A stretch of 33,953 nucleotides of DNA from NCBI GenBank assembly GCA_022824395.1, contig JAJDZX010000058.1:1-33953 (forward strand), given 5' to 3'. The DNA comes from Alphaproteobacteria bacterium. Lineage in GTDB: Bacteria; Pseudomonadota; Alphaproteobacteria; TMED109. Shown piece by piece: positions 8,919 to 16,665 of this stretch. The notes under the pieces are model-generated. The model was not told the DNA's origin. It saw only the letters and a list, made by a program, of their open reading frames with translations, and did no database searches. The translations under genes and the position numbers were made by a program. Each line of letters begins with the position of its first letter. The stretch's first letter is position 1.

Positions 8919-8920
8919 GC

Positions 8921-9913
8921 TCAGGGCACCGGCATGCGTTCGAAAATCTGCCGAATGATCTCCTCGACCGATATTTCGGCCGCCTCCGCCTCGTAGGTAA
9001 TCTGCACCCGGTGGCGTAACACGTCGTGGCCGATCGACTTCACGTCGTGTGGCGTGACGTAGCCGCGGCCCTGAATGAAAGCCATGGCCTTGGCGGCCAG
9101 CGCAAGATAGATCGAGGCCCGCGGCGACGCGCCGGAGTCGATGTGGTGCGCAAGGTCTTCCAGTCCGTGCGCCGCCGGCTCGCGAGTCGCGAGCACGAGA
9201 TCGACGATGTAGTGCTTGATCTTCTCGTCGATGTAGACCGTGTCCACAACCTTGCGTGCCGCGAGGACGGCGGCGGTATCGGTGACCGCGTCCACCGGTT
9301 TCTCGGGCGTCGTCGTCGCCATGCGGTCCAGAATCTCGAGTTCCTCGCCGCGCACCGGATAGGTGATGCGCAGCTTGAGCATGAACCGGTCCGTTTGCGC
9401 TTCCGGAAGCGCATAGGTGCCTTCCTGTTCCAGTGGGTTCTGCGTCGCGAGAACCAGGAACGGCTGCGGCAGAGCAAAGCTTTCCTCGCCGATGGTCACC
9501 TGGTTCTCCTGCATCGCCTCCAGCAGTGCGCTTTGCACTTTCGCGGGTGCCCGGTTGATCTCGTCGGCGAGCACAAGATTTGCGAAAACCGGGCCCTTGC
9601 GGACTCGGAACTCGCCGGACTGAGGCTGGTAGATGAGAGTGCCGATGAGGTCAGCGGGCAGCAGGTCGGGCGTGAACTGGATGCGCTGGTAGTCGGAGTG
9701 CAGCGCCTGCGCGAGCGCTGTCGCCGCACGCGTCTTGGCGAGCCCGGGCTTGCCCTCGATTAGCACGTGGCCGTTCGCCAGCAACCCCACTAGCAGCCGC
9801 TCGAGCATGTATTCCTGGCCGACAATGGTGCGCTCCAGCGCTGTCATCAAGCGGCTGACGAAAGCACCGTGCTCCTGCACGCGCGCGTCGATCTCTCCGA
9901 CATCAAGCGGCAT
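8921..9913 (-). CDS. MoxR-type AAA+ ATPase
   Basis: This 330-residue cytoplasmic AAA+ protein has Walker A GKPGLAKT (residues 54-61), Walker B LVLADE (113-118) followed by INRAPAK, and sensor 1 ATQNP (156-160), all hallmarks of the MoxR family. MoxR proteins act as ATP-driven chaperones that work with VWA-domain partners; MxaR in methylotrophs is needed for active PQQ methanol dehydrogenase. The start at 9913 (MPLDVGEIDARV) fits the family length. The upstream in-frame extension is low-complexity and rejected. Its usual partners (DUF58, VWA, VWA) lie 3.9-8.7 kb away across a PQQ-dehydrogenase operon, also on the minus strand. It is divergent from the cytochrome gene. Confidence 0.93.
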   Translation of the reverse strand: MPLDVGEIDARVQEHGAFVSRLMTALERTIVGQEYMLERLLVGLLANGHVLIEGKPGLAKTRAATALAQALHSDYQRIQFTPDLLPADLIGTLIYQPQSGEFRVRKGPVFANLVLADEINRAPAKVQSALLEAMQENQVTIGEESFALPQPFLVLATQNPLEQEGTYALPEAQTDRFMLKLRITYPVRGEELEILDRMATTTPEKPVDAVTDTAAVLAARKVVDTVYIDEKIKHYIVDLVLATREPAAHGLEDLAHHIDSGASPRASIYLALAAKAMAFIQGRGYVTPHDVKSIGHDVLRHRVQITYEAEAAEISVEEIIRQIFERMPVP

Positions 9914-10774
9914 GGTCGTCTTTCGTCTGTTGTCTGGGATAGGTGGCCCGCGACGGCAGCTATAGCACAGCCTCCGAACCACAAACAGCGACAGGCATGG
10001 CACGCCGCACGGCGGCGAGCACGATCGGCAGTCGCCGATCAGCACCACTTGCTCTTGCCGCTCCTGACTCGCCGTCTCCCCGCCAAGTCGTTGATTCGGC
10101 CTGGCCGAAGCCGTATGGCGGCGGCGCGATTTGGCGATCCGCATGCGACGGAGGGCAGCCGGTGAAGCAGACCTACTAGCCAAGCATTCACGCGCGTAAG
10201 CCGCGGCACGGCTTCCGCGCCCGCATCATCAGCGGCGGTGGCTGGTGGGTGCAGTCGTGGCGCCGCGCCAATGGCGGAAACGCCTGTCGTCCTGGCCTTT
10301 CCCTGACCTCCCTGACCGAAACCGTATCTCCGACTTCCGCGACTCACGCGGTGCGGAGAATTTGTCCGCCTGGCGCGGCGCGGTCAGCACATGGCGGCGG
10401 CCGGTCTGGTGTTGCTATTCGCGCGGCGGCCGGCCGGCGTCGGCGGGGTGCCCACGGCTGGCAAGTGGAAAAGCGTTCTGGCAGCACTCCGGATCTTGGT
10501 CTCGGCGATCCGGACAACACGCGGGAAAATAACCGTATGGCAGCAAAGGACTGCAGAAAATACCCAAGTGGTTGTAAAAGCATCCACAAGTAGCCACATG
10601 GCCGTATAGCAGTAACCTCTCCTCTCCCAATGAAGTGCGACGGGAAATCCGGGAAATCCCAGAAGCAGGTATTGACCCCGCTTCTGGAATTAGCTACTAG
10701 GTTGATTGTTAGACGGGCAAGTGTTTCGCCATTGCGCGCTGAGTTCTTGGATTCGGGTGCAGAAGTGCTTTGCG
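9914..10774. other. Long gene-free divergent region
   Basis: This 861-nt stretch separates moxR (minus) from the cytochrome gene (plus), so it should carry both promoters. The open frames here are arginine/proline-rich and have no family resemblance. It holds a related pair CCGTATGGCAGCAA (10533-10546) and CCGTATAGCAGTAA (10602-10615), a 9-bp tandem repeat and a hairpin listed separately. I see no tRNA, small RNA or riboswitch. Confidence 0.45.
10641..10687. repeat. 9-bp tandem repeat next to an 8-bp-stem inverted repeat
   Basis: CGGGAAATC occurs twice in tandem at 10641-10658. Immediately after, CCAGAAGC (10659-10666) and GCTTCTGG (10680-10687) form a perfect 8-bp inverted repeat around a 13-nt centre. 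The site lies about 90 nt before the cytochrome start codon, so it could be a regulator site or a leader hairpin. No known motif is recognised. Confidence 0.5.
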
Positions 10775-11233
10775 ATGTCTAATGCGCGGTCGTGCCTGCC
10801 CGCCGTGTCGGATTTGCGGCCAGTGTTCGCCGCAGTCGCGTTGACGGCAGCCGCAAACGTGGCTTGTGCCGACGACGTTTCGCCGGCCGCGACAGACCGC
10901 TTTATCGACCCCCCGCTCATGACCTCCGAGGAGGTAGCGCTAGTCGATCGCGGGGCCGAACTGTACCGGCACTGTTCCGCCTGTCACGGCGGGGCGGCCG
11001 CCGGAGGTGCGGCGCCCGACTTGCGCTATGGCAGCGCCGCCGTTCACGCGGTGGATACGCTGGCTCGGGTCGTGTTCGGCGGCGGTGATCAGGGTCATCC
11101 CAGCGCGATCGAGTTCTCCGAGATTCTCGGCACGAACGAAATCGCGGCGATCCGCGCTTACGTACTCTACCAAGCACATAGCAATTACGAAGCGGAACTC
11201 TTTCTGCGCCGACCGGCCGACGTTTCTGAATAG
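10775..11233 (+). CDS. Small periplasmic c-type cytochrome
   Basis: This 152-residue protein has a signal sequence (about residues 15-32) and one haem-binding motif C67-S-A-C-H71. It is the first gene of an operon with a PQQ dehydrogenase and a Rieske protein, so it is the likely electron acceptor or shuttle for the dehydrogenase. Unusually, no Met follows the haem motif. Where class I cytochromes of this kind usually show a GMPSF loop, this one reads GHPSAIEF with His108, suggesting His/His haem ligation and a lower redox potential. The start at 10775 is inferred from the signal peptide; a longer in-frame start at 10706 exists. Confidence 0.9.
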   Translation: MSNARSCLPAVSDLRPVFAAVALTAAANVACADDVSPAATDRFIDPPLMTSEEVALVDRGAELYRHCSACHGGAAAGGAAPDLRYGSAAVHAVDTLARVVFGGGDQGHPSAIEFSEILGTNEIAAIRAYVLYQAHSNYEAELFLRRPADVSE

Positions 11234-11292
11234 CGTTGGCATCCCGCGGCTACGGCGTTCTCGATATCCACAACGTCTGGGAGACCAATTGG

Positions 11293-13035
11293 ATGAAACT
11301 CCTGAAACTCTATAGGTACCTTGCGCTAGCGGGTATCGCCATCGTGCCGTTTTCCGGCGCGCTGGCGGACTACAACTCGGTCACGGCTGATCGGTTGGCC
11401 AATCCGGAGCCGGAAAACTGGCTCATGCAGAAGGGGAACTACCTCGGCTGGATGCACAGCCCGCTCGATCAGATCAATGCAAGCAACGTCGCGAATCTGA
11501 AGGTGGCCTGGACGTTCGGTACGGGCGTAGACTCGGGCCACGAAGCACCGGCGATCGTTAACGGCCGCTACATGTACGTCACCACGCCGTACAATCAGGT
11601 CATCGCGCTCGACGCGGGTACCGGCGAGCTTCTGTGGCGGTACAAGCACCCGTTACCCGAAGATCTCAGCGTGCTTCACAACACCAATCGCGGGGTCGCG
11701 CTCTGGGGCGACATGGTGTTCACCTCGGCACTCGACGGCACGATGAACGGCCTTGACGCCAAGACCGGCGAATTGATCTGGCGCACATGGGTGGGCGACT
11801 GGAAGGTCGGCGCCTACATCACTTCCGGTCCGCTTGCCGTAAAGGGCAAAGTCATGGTCGGCCCATCGGGCGGTGAGTACGGTGTCCGCGGCTTCTTGCA
11901 AGCCTTGGATGCCGAGACGGGCGAAGAAGTGTGGCGCACCTACAGCGTGCCCGCCCCGGGCGAGCCGAACAGCGACACCTGGGCACAGGAAGGCGAATGG
12001 GCCGACTCGTGGATGCGCGGCGGCGGCAGCATGTGGATGCCCGGCAACTACGACCCAGAAGCCGATATCCTCTATTGGGGCGTCGGTAACGGCTCGCCGT
12101 GGTTCGGCGATCAGCGACCCGGCGACAACCTCTATGTCGCCTCGGTTTTGGCGATGAACCCCGACACCGGCGAGATCCTGGGTCATTTCCAGTACCACTG
12201 GAACGACTCGTGGGACTGGGCCGCCATGAATGCCCCGACCCTGCTCGACTACGAGCGCGACGGGCAAACCGTCCGCGGCCTCGTATCGCCGCAACGCAAC
12301 GGTTACATGTACTGGCTCACGCGTGAGGCCGACGGCACGATGAACTACGTCCATTCGCTTCCCTATGTGAAGCAGGACGTGTTCGCGAGCGTCGATCCGG
12401 TGACGGGCCGGCCGACCTACAACGCCGAGCACATTCCGGGAACCGGCAAGCGCGCCGAATACTGCCCGAGTCTGTGGGGCGGCAAGGACTGGCCCTATGA
12501 AGCCTACAACCCTGTTACCGGGTTGATGTACGTCCCGGCGAACGACCATCACTGCATGGCCATCGAGGGCAAGGTGATGGAGTACATCCCCGGCCAGTGG
12601 TGGGCGGGAGTCGACATCCCCGACATCGAGTTCTGGGTGGATGAAAACGCCGACTACTACGGCCAGATCCAAGCGTGGAACGTCCACACCGGCGAGCCCG
12701 CCTGGAACGTAGACTACCCCGAGTCGATGAACTGGGGCTCGATCCTGTCGACGGCCGGCGGGGTCATCTTCCTCGGCGGCACCAATGACCGCTATTTCCG
12801 CGCCTATGACGCGACGTCGGGCGAGCTGCTTTGGCAGATCCGCACCAACTCGGGGATCATTTCCCCGCCGTCATCCTACGCCATCGACGGCAAGCAGTAC
12901 ATCGCCGTGGTATCCGGCTGGGGGGTGGACGCGCGCGTCCAGAACGAGATCATCGCCAACCAGCTCGGCTGGCGTCCCGATCTCGCCGACGTGCCGAAAG
13001 GCGGTGAAGTCTGGGTCTTCACCCTGGACGACTGA
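11293..13035 (+). CDS. PQQ-dependent dehydrogenase, methanol/ethanol family-like
   Basis: This 580-residue periplasmic protein has a signal peptide ending near ALA (residues 23-25) and an eight-bladed propeller with repeated tryptophan-docking motifs such as ALDAGTGELLWRYK and ALDAETGEEVWRTY. Probable metal and catalytic residues are present: E195 (GGEYG), N266 (GVGNGSPW) and the catalytic D308 (DSWDWA). The residue two places after D308 is Ala, as in calcium enzymes; lanthanide (XoxF) enzymes carry Asp there. The adjacent Cys-Cys disulfide that precedes the NRG motif in most relatives is replaced by Leu-His (SVLHNTNRG). Substrate is unknown; an alcohol or aldehyde is likely. It lies 59 nt after the cytochrome gene and before the Rieske gene. 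Confidence 0.93.
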   Translation: MKLLKLYRYLALAGIAIVPFSGALADYNSVTADRLANPEPENWLMQKGNYLGWMHSPLDQINASNVANLKVAWTFGTGVDSGHEAPAIVNGRYMYVTTPYNQVIALDAGTGELLWRYKHPLPEDLSVLHNTNRGVALWGDMVFTSALDGTMNGLDAKTGELIWRTWVGDWKVGAYITSGPLAVKGKVMVGPSGGEYGVRGFLQALDAETGEEVWRTYSVPAPGEPNSDTWAQEGEWADSWMRGGGSMWMPGNYDPEADILYWGVGNGSPWFGDQRPGDNLYVASVLAMNPDTGEILGHFQYHWNDSWDWAAMNAPTLLDYERDGQTVRGLVSPQRNGYMYWLTREADGTMNYVHSLPYVKQDVFASVDPVTGRPTYNAEHIPGTGKRAEYCPSLWGGKDWPYEAYNPVTGLMYVPANDHHCMAIEGKVMEYIPGQWWAGVDIPDIEFWVDENADYYGQIQAWNVHTGEPAWNVDYPESMNWGSILSTAGGVIFLGGTNDRYFRAYDATSGELLWQIRTNSGIISPPSSYAIDGKQYIAVVSGWGVDARVQNEIIANQLGWRPDLADVPKGGEVWVFTLDD

Positions 13036-13062
13036 CGCGAACTGCGTTGACGCCGACTTACG

Positions 13063-13090
13063 AGGGCCGGGGCCGCAAGGCCCCGGCCCT
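13063..13090 (+). terminator. Strong GC hairpin between dehydrogenase and Rieske genes
   Basis: AGGGCCGGGGCC, loop GCAA, GGCCCCGGCCCT form a perfect 12-bp stem closed by a GNRA-type tetraloop, 27 nt after the dehydrogenase stop. No run of T follows, so it is not a classic intrinsic terminator. It may act as a partial terminator or as a 3' stabiliser that sets higher expression of the upstream genes than of the Rieske gene. Confidence 0.7.
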
Positions 13091-13117
13091 ACTACTGTGT
13101 CCAAGGAACGGGAAGAT

Positions 13118-13738
13118 ATGACGCAAGCGACAACAGAGCCGGGCGCGGAGCGGCGTCCGGCGACCCGCAGAACCGTGTTGGGTGGCCTCGCCGTCGCGGT
13201 TTGCGGATGCGGAACGGCGCAGTGGGCACCCGCCCGCGCGGAAGACGGCGAGGACGCCGCAGCCGGGCCCGATGCGCTTCCGCCGCAAATCGGCGATCGG
13301 TTCACATACATATACGGTGAGAAAATGGGCGACGTCATTCGGCCCGAGGATTTGCCGCTCGGCGGCGACCAAAAACTAGTCTATCCGATGGACCCCACTA
13401 CCGGCACGATCCGCGATGGCTCGCGCCTAAATATGATGCTGCTTGTTCGCCTCGACCCCGACACTCTCGACGAGGAAACGCGCGCCGCCGCCGCCGAGGG
13501 GGTGGTCGCCTATTCCGCGGTGTGCACCCATCACGGCTGCCCGGTGTCGATGTGGAGCAAGCGGGCGGGTACGCTTTACTGCTCGTGCCACGGAACGGAA
13601 TACGACCCGAAGGCCACGGCCCGGGTGGTGGCTGGGCCGGCACCGCGCCGCCTGCCGATGATGCCGGTCGGCATCGAAGACGGTGAAATCGTCGTTGCGG
13701 GACAATTCACATCGTGGGTCGGCAGCCAGAATACCTGA
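13118..13738 (+). CDS. Tat-exported Rieske [2Fe-2S] protein
   Basis: This 206-residue protein has an N-terminal twin-arginine signal (TRRTVLGGLAVAV, RR at 17-18), consistent with export of a folded Fe-S protein. Both Rieske boxes are intact: C136-T-H138-H-G-C141 and C155-S-C157-H158-G. Cluster ligands are C136, H138, C155 and H158; C141 and C157 would form the stabilising disulfide. The arrangement resembles periplasmic Rieske subunits such as those of bc1 or arsenite oxidase, but no such partner enzyme is near. As the third gene after a cytochrome and a PQQ dehydrogenase it probably carries electrons from that enzyme. The start at 13118 is preceded by GGGAAG. Confidence 0.92.
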   Translation: MTQATTEPGAERRPATRRTVLGGLAVAVCGCGTAQWAPARAEDGEDAAAGPDALPPQIGDRFTYIYGEKMGDVIRPEDLPLGGDQKLVYPMDPTTGTIRDGSRLNMMLLVRLDPDTLDEETRAAAAEGVVAYSAVCTHHGCPVSMWSKRAGTLYCSCHGTEYDPKATARVVAGPAPRRLPMMPVGIEDGEIVVAGQFTSWVGSQNT

Positions 13739-13767
13739 TCGTCCACCGGCAAAAGCGCAACCTACCA

Positions 13768-14604
13768 TTACCATATCTTGTCGATAGCAGCTTCGCGCAG
13801 GCGCGCGTGACGCGCTTCTCGCCGTTGGTCACGCGCCGCCTGCGCGTGTTCACGAGTCGCATCAAGAAGTTCGTTGGCTTCTTCCTCGGTCATAGGGGGC
13901 GGCGGCTCCACTGGAGCTTGCGCCTGCGCGCCGATGTCCGCTGGCGCGTCGGTTATCTGCGCTAGGCGGTGCAGCCTTTCCAGGAGCGCGCGCGTGCGAC
14001 CTGCGTGCGCCTCCCGTTCCGACGGTGATCCCACCAGTGCGCGATCGTCCTCTTCGGAGAGACCTTTGCTGTCCGTGGTGCCGGGCTCGCGCTCGCGCGG
14101 GTTGGCTCGCGGCGTCGAAACGTCGCCCTCGTACCTGCGCAAAAGCCGATGCGCGAGCTCCAGGTTGTATCGCGCATCGAGGAAATCGGCATCGAGAGCT
14201 AGAGCCTTGCGGTAGTGCGCCGTCGCCGCGCGCAACGGGCCGACGGGGTCGCGAAATGCCTGCATCGCATAAAGCGCACGTTGATACATTACGTTGCCGA
14301 GATTGTACTGACTGCGGCTTGCGAGGCGCGGATCGTCGCCGTCCAGCGCCTCGACGAACGCCTCCTGGGCCTGGACGTAGTTCCCCAGCCTGTACGCTGC
14401 CGTGCCGAGGTTGAAGCGGGCGATCGCCGAGCGCGGATTGGCGGCGGATGCCGCTTCGTAGCTCTGTCGGGCGTCCTCGTAGGCGCCGGCGTGGAAATTG
14501 GCGTTGCCGCGCTCGAGCGCATCCCGGGCGCTTTCATCCTGCGCCGTAGCGGGCACCGCAACGAGCACGGCCACGAACGCAGCTGCCAGTATCGCGCGAT
14601 TCAC
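13768..14604 (-). CDS. TPR protein, BatC/MxaK-like position
   Basis: This 278-residue protein has a signal peptide (AILAAAFVAVLVAVPATAQ) followed by tetratricopeptide helices from about residue 25 to 155 (for example GNANFHAGAYEDARQSYEAA and RFNLGTAAYRLGNYVQAQEA). A charged low-complexity tail rich in Glu, Arg and Ala follows. It is the last gene of the operon. The GTG start overlaps the preceding VWA stop in a GTGA, so it is translationally coupled; the longer frame upstream is rejected. TPR proteins in this place are typical of Bat operons, where they bind the VWA proteins in the periplasm. It ends 29 nt from the convergent Rieske gene. Confidence 0.88.
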   Translation of the reverse strand: MNRAILAAAFVAVLVAVPATAQDESARDALERGNANFHAGAYEDARQSYEAASAANPRSAIARFNLGTAAYRLGNYVQAQEAFVEALDGDDPRLASRSQYNLGNVMYQRALYAMQAFRDPVGPLRAATAHYRKALALDADFLDARYNLELAHRLLRRYEGDVSTPRANPREREPGTTDSKGLSEEDDRALVGSPSEREAHAGRTRALLERLHRLAQITDAPADIGAQAQAPVEPPPPMTEEEANELLDATREHAQAARDQRREARHARLREAAIDKIW

Positions 14605-15638
14605 GGCACTGTCGTCCGCGCTTGGCCAGAGCGCGGCCGACCCGGCCGCACGGCAAACGCTCGCTGGGCAGCATCGACAGCGAGCAGCGCGAGCGCCAGC
14701 GCCACGAACCACTGGAAGCGGTGGGCCGTTCTCTCGTCGTCCGTGTCTTCCCGAGTTTTGCGCGGCTTGCCTGCAATGCCGTCGCGGTAGAGCTGCTCCA
14801 TCACCACCGGGTCGGCACCGACGCCAAGCGCAATCCCGCCGGAGATCTCGGCGATCTGTGCCAACAGGTCGCCACGTGGCCGCGAATTTACGGGCTCTCC
14901 ACGATAGACAAGCAGCGTGCGCGCGGAGTTGCGGCCGGGTACGGGGATAAAGGCGCCATCGCCGCCGACGGCGACGGTGTGGATGGCGACTCCTCGCCCC
15001 GCGGCCTCGCGCGCGGCGTCGAGCGGCACGCTGCCGTGGTCTTCACCGTCGCTGATCATGACGATATCGGTGTACCCTTCGTCAAACACCTCGAATCCGT
15101 CGAGAATTTGCCGGATCACGGCGTCTATCCGGGTTCCCTGCACCGGACCCGCGCCCGCTTCGAGGCTGTCGAGGCGCACGTCGAAGAGGTTGTAGTCGAG
15201 CGTCGGCGGCGCGAGCATGCTGGCGCGGCCCGAGAAGCCGACCAGCGCTAGGCGGTGGCCGCCGTCGCGTCCAAGCGCCTCCGCCAGGCGGCGGGCGGCC
15301 AGTTTGGCGCGGTCGAGGCGGTTCGGCGCCGTGTCCTCCGCGAGCATGCTCAACGACGCATCGATCGCGACGACGACATCGCGCCCACGCAGCGGCGCGG
15401 CGCCTTCCTCCCGACCCCAGCGCGGTTGTGCCAAGGCGACGGCCAGACTCGCCAGTGCGGCGGCGACGAGAACGGAACCAGCCCAGCGTGAGTATCGCGT
15501 CGATTGCAGGCGGACGCGGTCAGCGAGCCGAGGTGCGGCGAACGCGCCAGCACCGCGCAGGTGACCGCTAAGGTACAGCGCGCCGATTGCAGCGACCGCA
15601 ATGCCCAGGGACGCGAACCATGGCGTGGCGAAGGTCAT
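14601..15638 (-). CDS. VWA-domain membrane protein, BatB/MxaL-like
   Basis: This 345-residue protein has N-terminal membrane spans (about residues 8-24 and 55-70), a von Willebrand factor A domain with an intact MIDAS motif D93-A-S-L-S97 and MISDGEDHG, and a C-terminal span near WFVALALALLAVDAA. The MIDAS predicts divalent-metal-dependent protein binding. Such proteins pair with MoxR ATPases. The start at 15638 lies 7 nt after the previous VWA gene's stop; the upstream extension is rejected for lack of similarity. With the other VWA gene it parallels MxaC and MxaL of methylotrophs or BatA and BatB. Confidence 0.92.
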   Translation of the reverse strand: MTFATPWFASLGIAVAAIGALYLSGHLRGAGAFAAPRLADRVRLQSTRYSRWAGSVLVAAALASLAVALAQPRWGREEGAAPLRGRDVVVAIDASLSMLAEDTAPNRLDRAKLAARRLAEALGRDGGHRLALVGFSGRASMLAPPTLDYNLFDVRLDSLEAGAGPVQGTRIDAVIRQILDGFEVFDEGYTDIVMISDGEDHGSVPLDAAREAAGRGVAIHTVAVGGDGAFIPVPGRNSARTLLVYRGEPVNSRPRGDLLAQIAEISGGIALGVGADPVVMEQLYRDGIAGKPRKTREDTDDERTAHRFQWFVALALALLAVDAAQRAFAVRPGRPRSGQARTTVP

Positions 15639-15645
15639 CGGCGCG

Positions 15646-16665
15646 CTACAAGAGCGCGCGCATGCGCGTCGCCCTGAAGACGGCGTCGAATGCGAGCAGC
15701 GCAAAAGCGAGCAAAAGGAACGGAGGGAATACCTCACGGTATCGCTGGTAATTCTCGGCGACGGTCGGGGCCGTTTCGAGCTGGTCGATGCGCTCGTAAA
15801 CGCGGCGCAGGCTGTCGGTGTCGCCGGCCGCGAAATACGCGCCGCCTGTACGCTCTGCCAAGGCCCCTAGGGTCCCTTCGTCGACATGGGAGCGGGTTTG
15901 GCCAAACGTAACTGTTCCATCGGGGTTGCGCAGGCGCTTGCGGGCCATGCCGGGTCGACCCGCACCGATGGCGTATATTCGAACGCCGAGCGCTTCCGCG
16001 GCGCGCGCCGCCTCGAGCGGTTCGATGTCGCCAGCATTGTTGCTGCCGTCCGTAAGTATGATCATGGCCTTCCCTGCGTGGCCGGACGCACGCAAGAGGT
16101 CAAGTCCAAGTGCCACCGCATCGCCGATAGCGGTTCCGTCCTCCTCGGCGTGCGGCACGATTTCTACTCGGTCGAGCAGCGTCAGCAGAGCGTCGTGGTC
16201 GCGGGTCAGCGGGGTCAGGGCATCGGCGTAGCGGGCGAAGGCGATCAGGCCGATGGCGTCTCCGCTGCGCCCGTCGCCTTCTGCCGCGTCCCCTTCGATG
16301 AAGCCGCGGAAGGTCTCCTTGACGATCTCAAGCCGGTCCACGGGCTCTCCATCGATTTCGAAATCGAGCGCGGCCATGCTGCTCGATATATCCACGACCA
16401 TCGCGATGGCGATACCCGGGCTGTATGTGCGCGTCGCTTCGACGCCCCATTGCGGGCGCGCCAACGCGATAACGCACAGCGTGACCGCCGCCGCGCGTAC
16501 CCACGGAAGTGCCCGCGCCACGCTTTCCGCTCCGGTGCGCGGGAGGCCGTCGAGCCCCGCCACCGACGGGAAGGCAAGGCGCACGGGATGCCGGTAGCGG
16601 AACGCCCAAAAGACCGCGACGGCCAGTGGCAGCAGCGCCAGCGCGTGAGGCAGGGCGAGTTTCAC
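15646..16665 (-). CDS. VWA-domain membrane protein, BatA/MxaC-like
   Basis: This 339-residue protein has two N-terminal membrane segments (about residues 5-21 and 55-70), a VWA domain with complete MIDAS D92-I-S-S-S96 and the later ILTDGSNNAGD, and a C-terminal span (FPPFLLLAFALLAFDAVF). The IALARPQWG segment before the VWA domain is typical of BatA-like proteins. The start is a GTG overlapping the previous stop in GTGA. It presumably forms a membrane complex with the neighbouring VWA, DUF4381 and TPR proteins and is acted on by MoxR. Confidence 0.92.
   Translation of the reverse strand: MKLALPHALALLPLAVAVFWAFRYRHPVRLAFPSVAGLDGLPRTGAESVARALPWVRAAAVTLCVIALARPQWGVEATRTYSPGIAIAMVVDISSSMAALDFEIDGEPVDRLEIVKETFRGFIEGDAAEGDGRSGDAIGLIAFARYADALTPLTRDHDALLTLLDRVEIVPHAEEDGTAIGDAVALGLDLLRASGHAGKAMIILTDGSNNAGDIEPLEAARAAEALGVRIYAIGAGRPGMARKRLRNPDGTVTFGQTRSHVDEGTLGALAERTGGAYFAAGDTDSLRRVYERIDQLETAPTVAENYQRYREVFPPFLLLAFALLAFDAVFRATRMRALL

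Noticed and set aside
11599-12232. Lanthanide (XoxF-type) metal use by the PQQ dehydrogenase.
   Set aside because: The diagnostic extra Asp two residues after the catalytic Asp308 is Ala310, so calcium is more likely.
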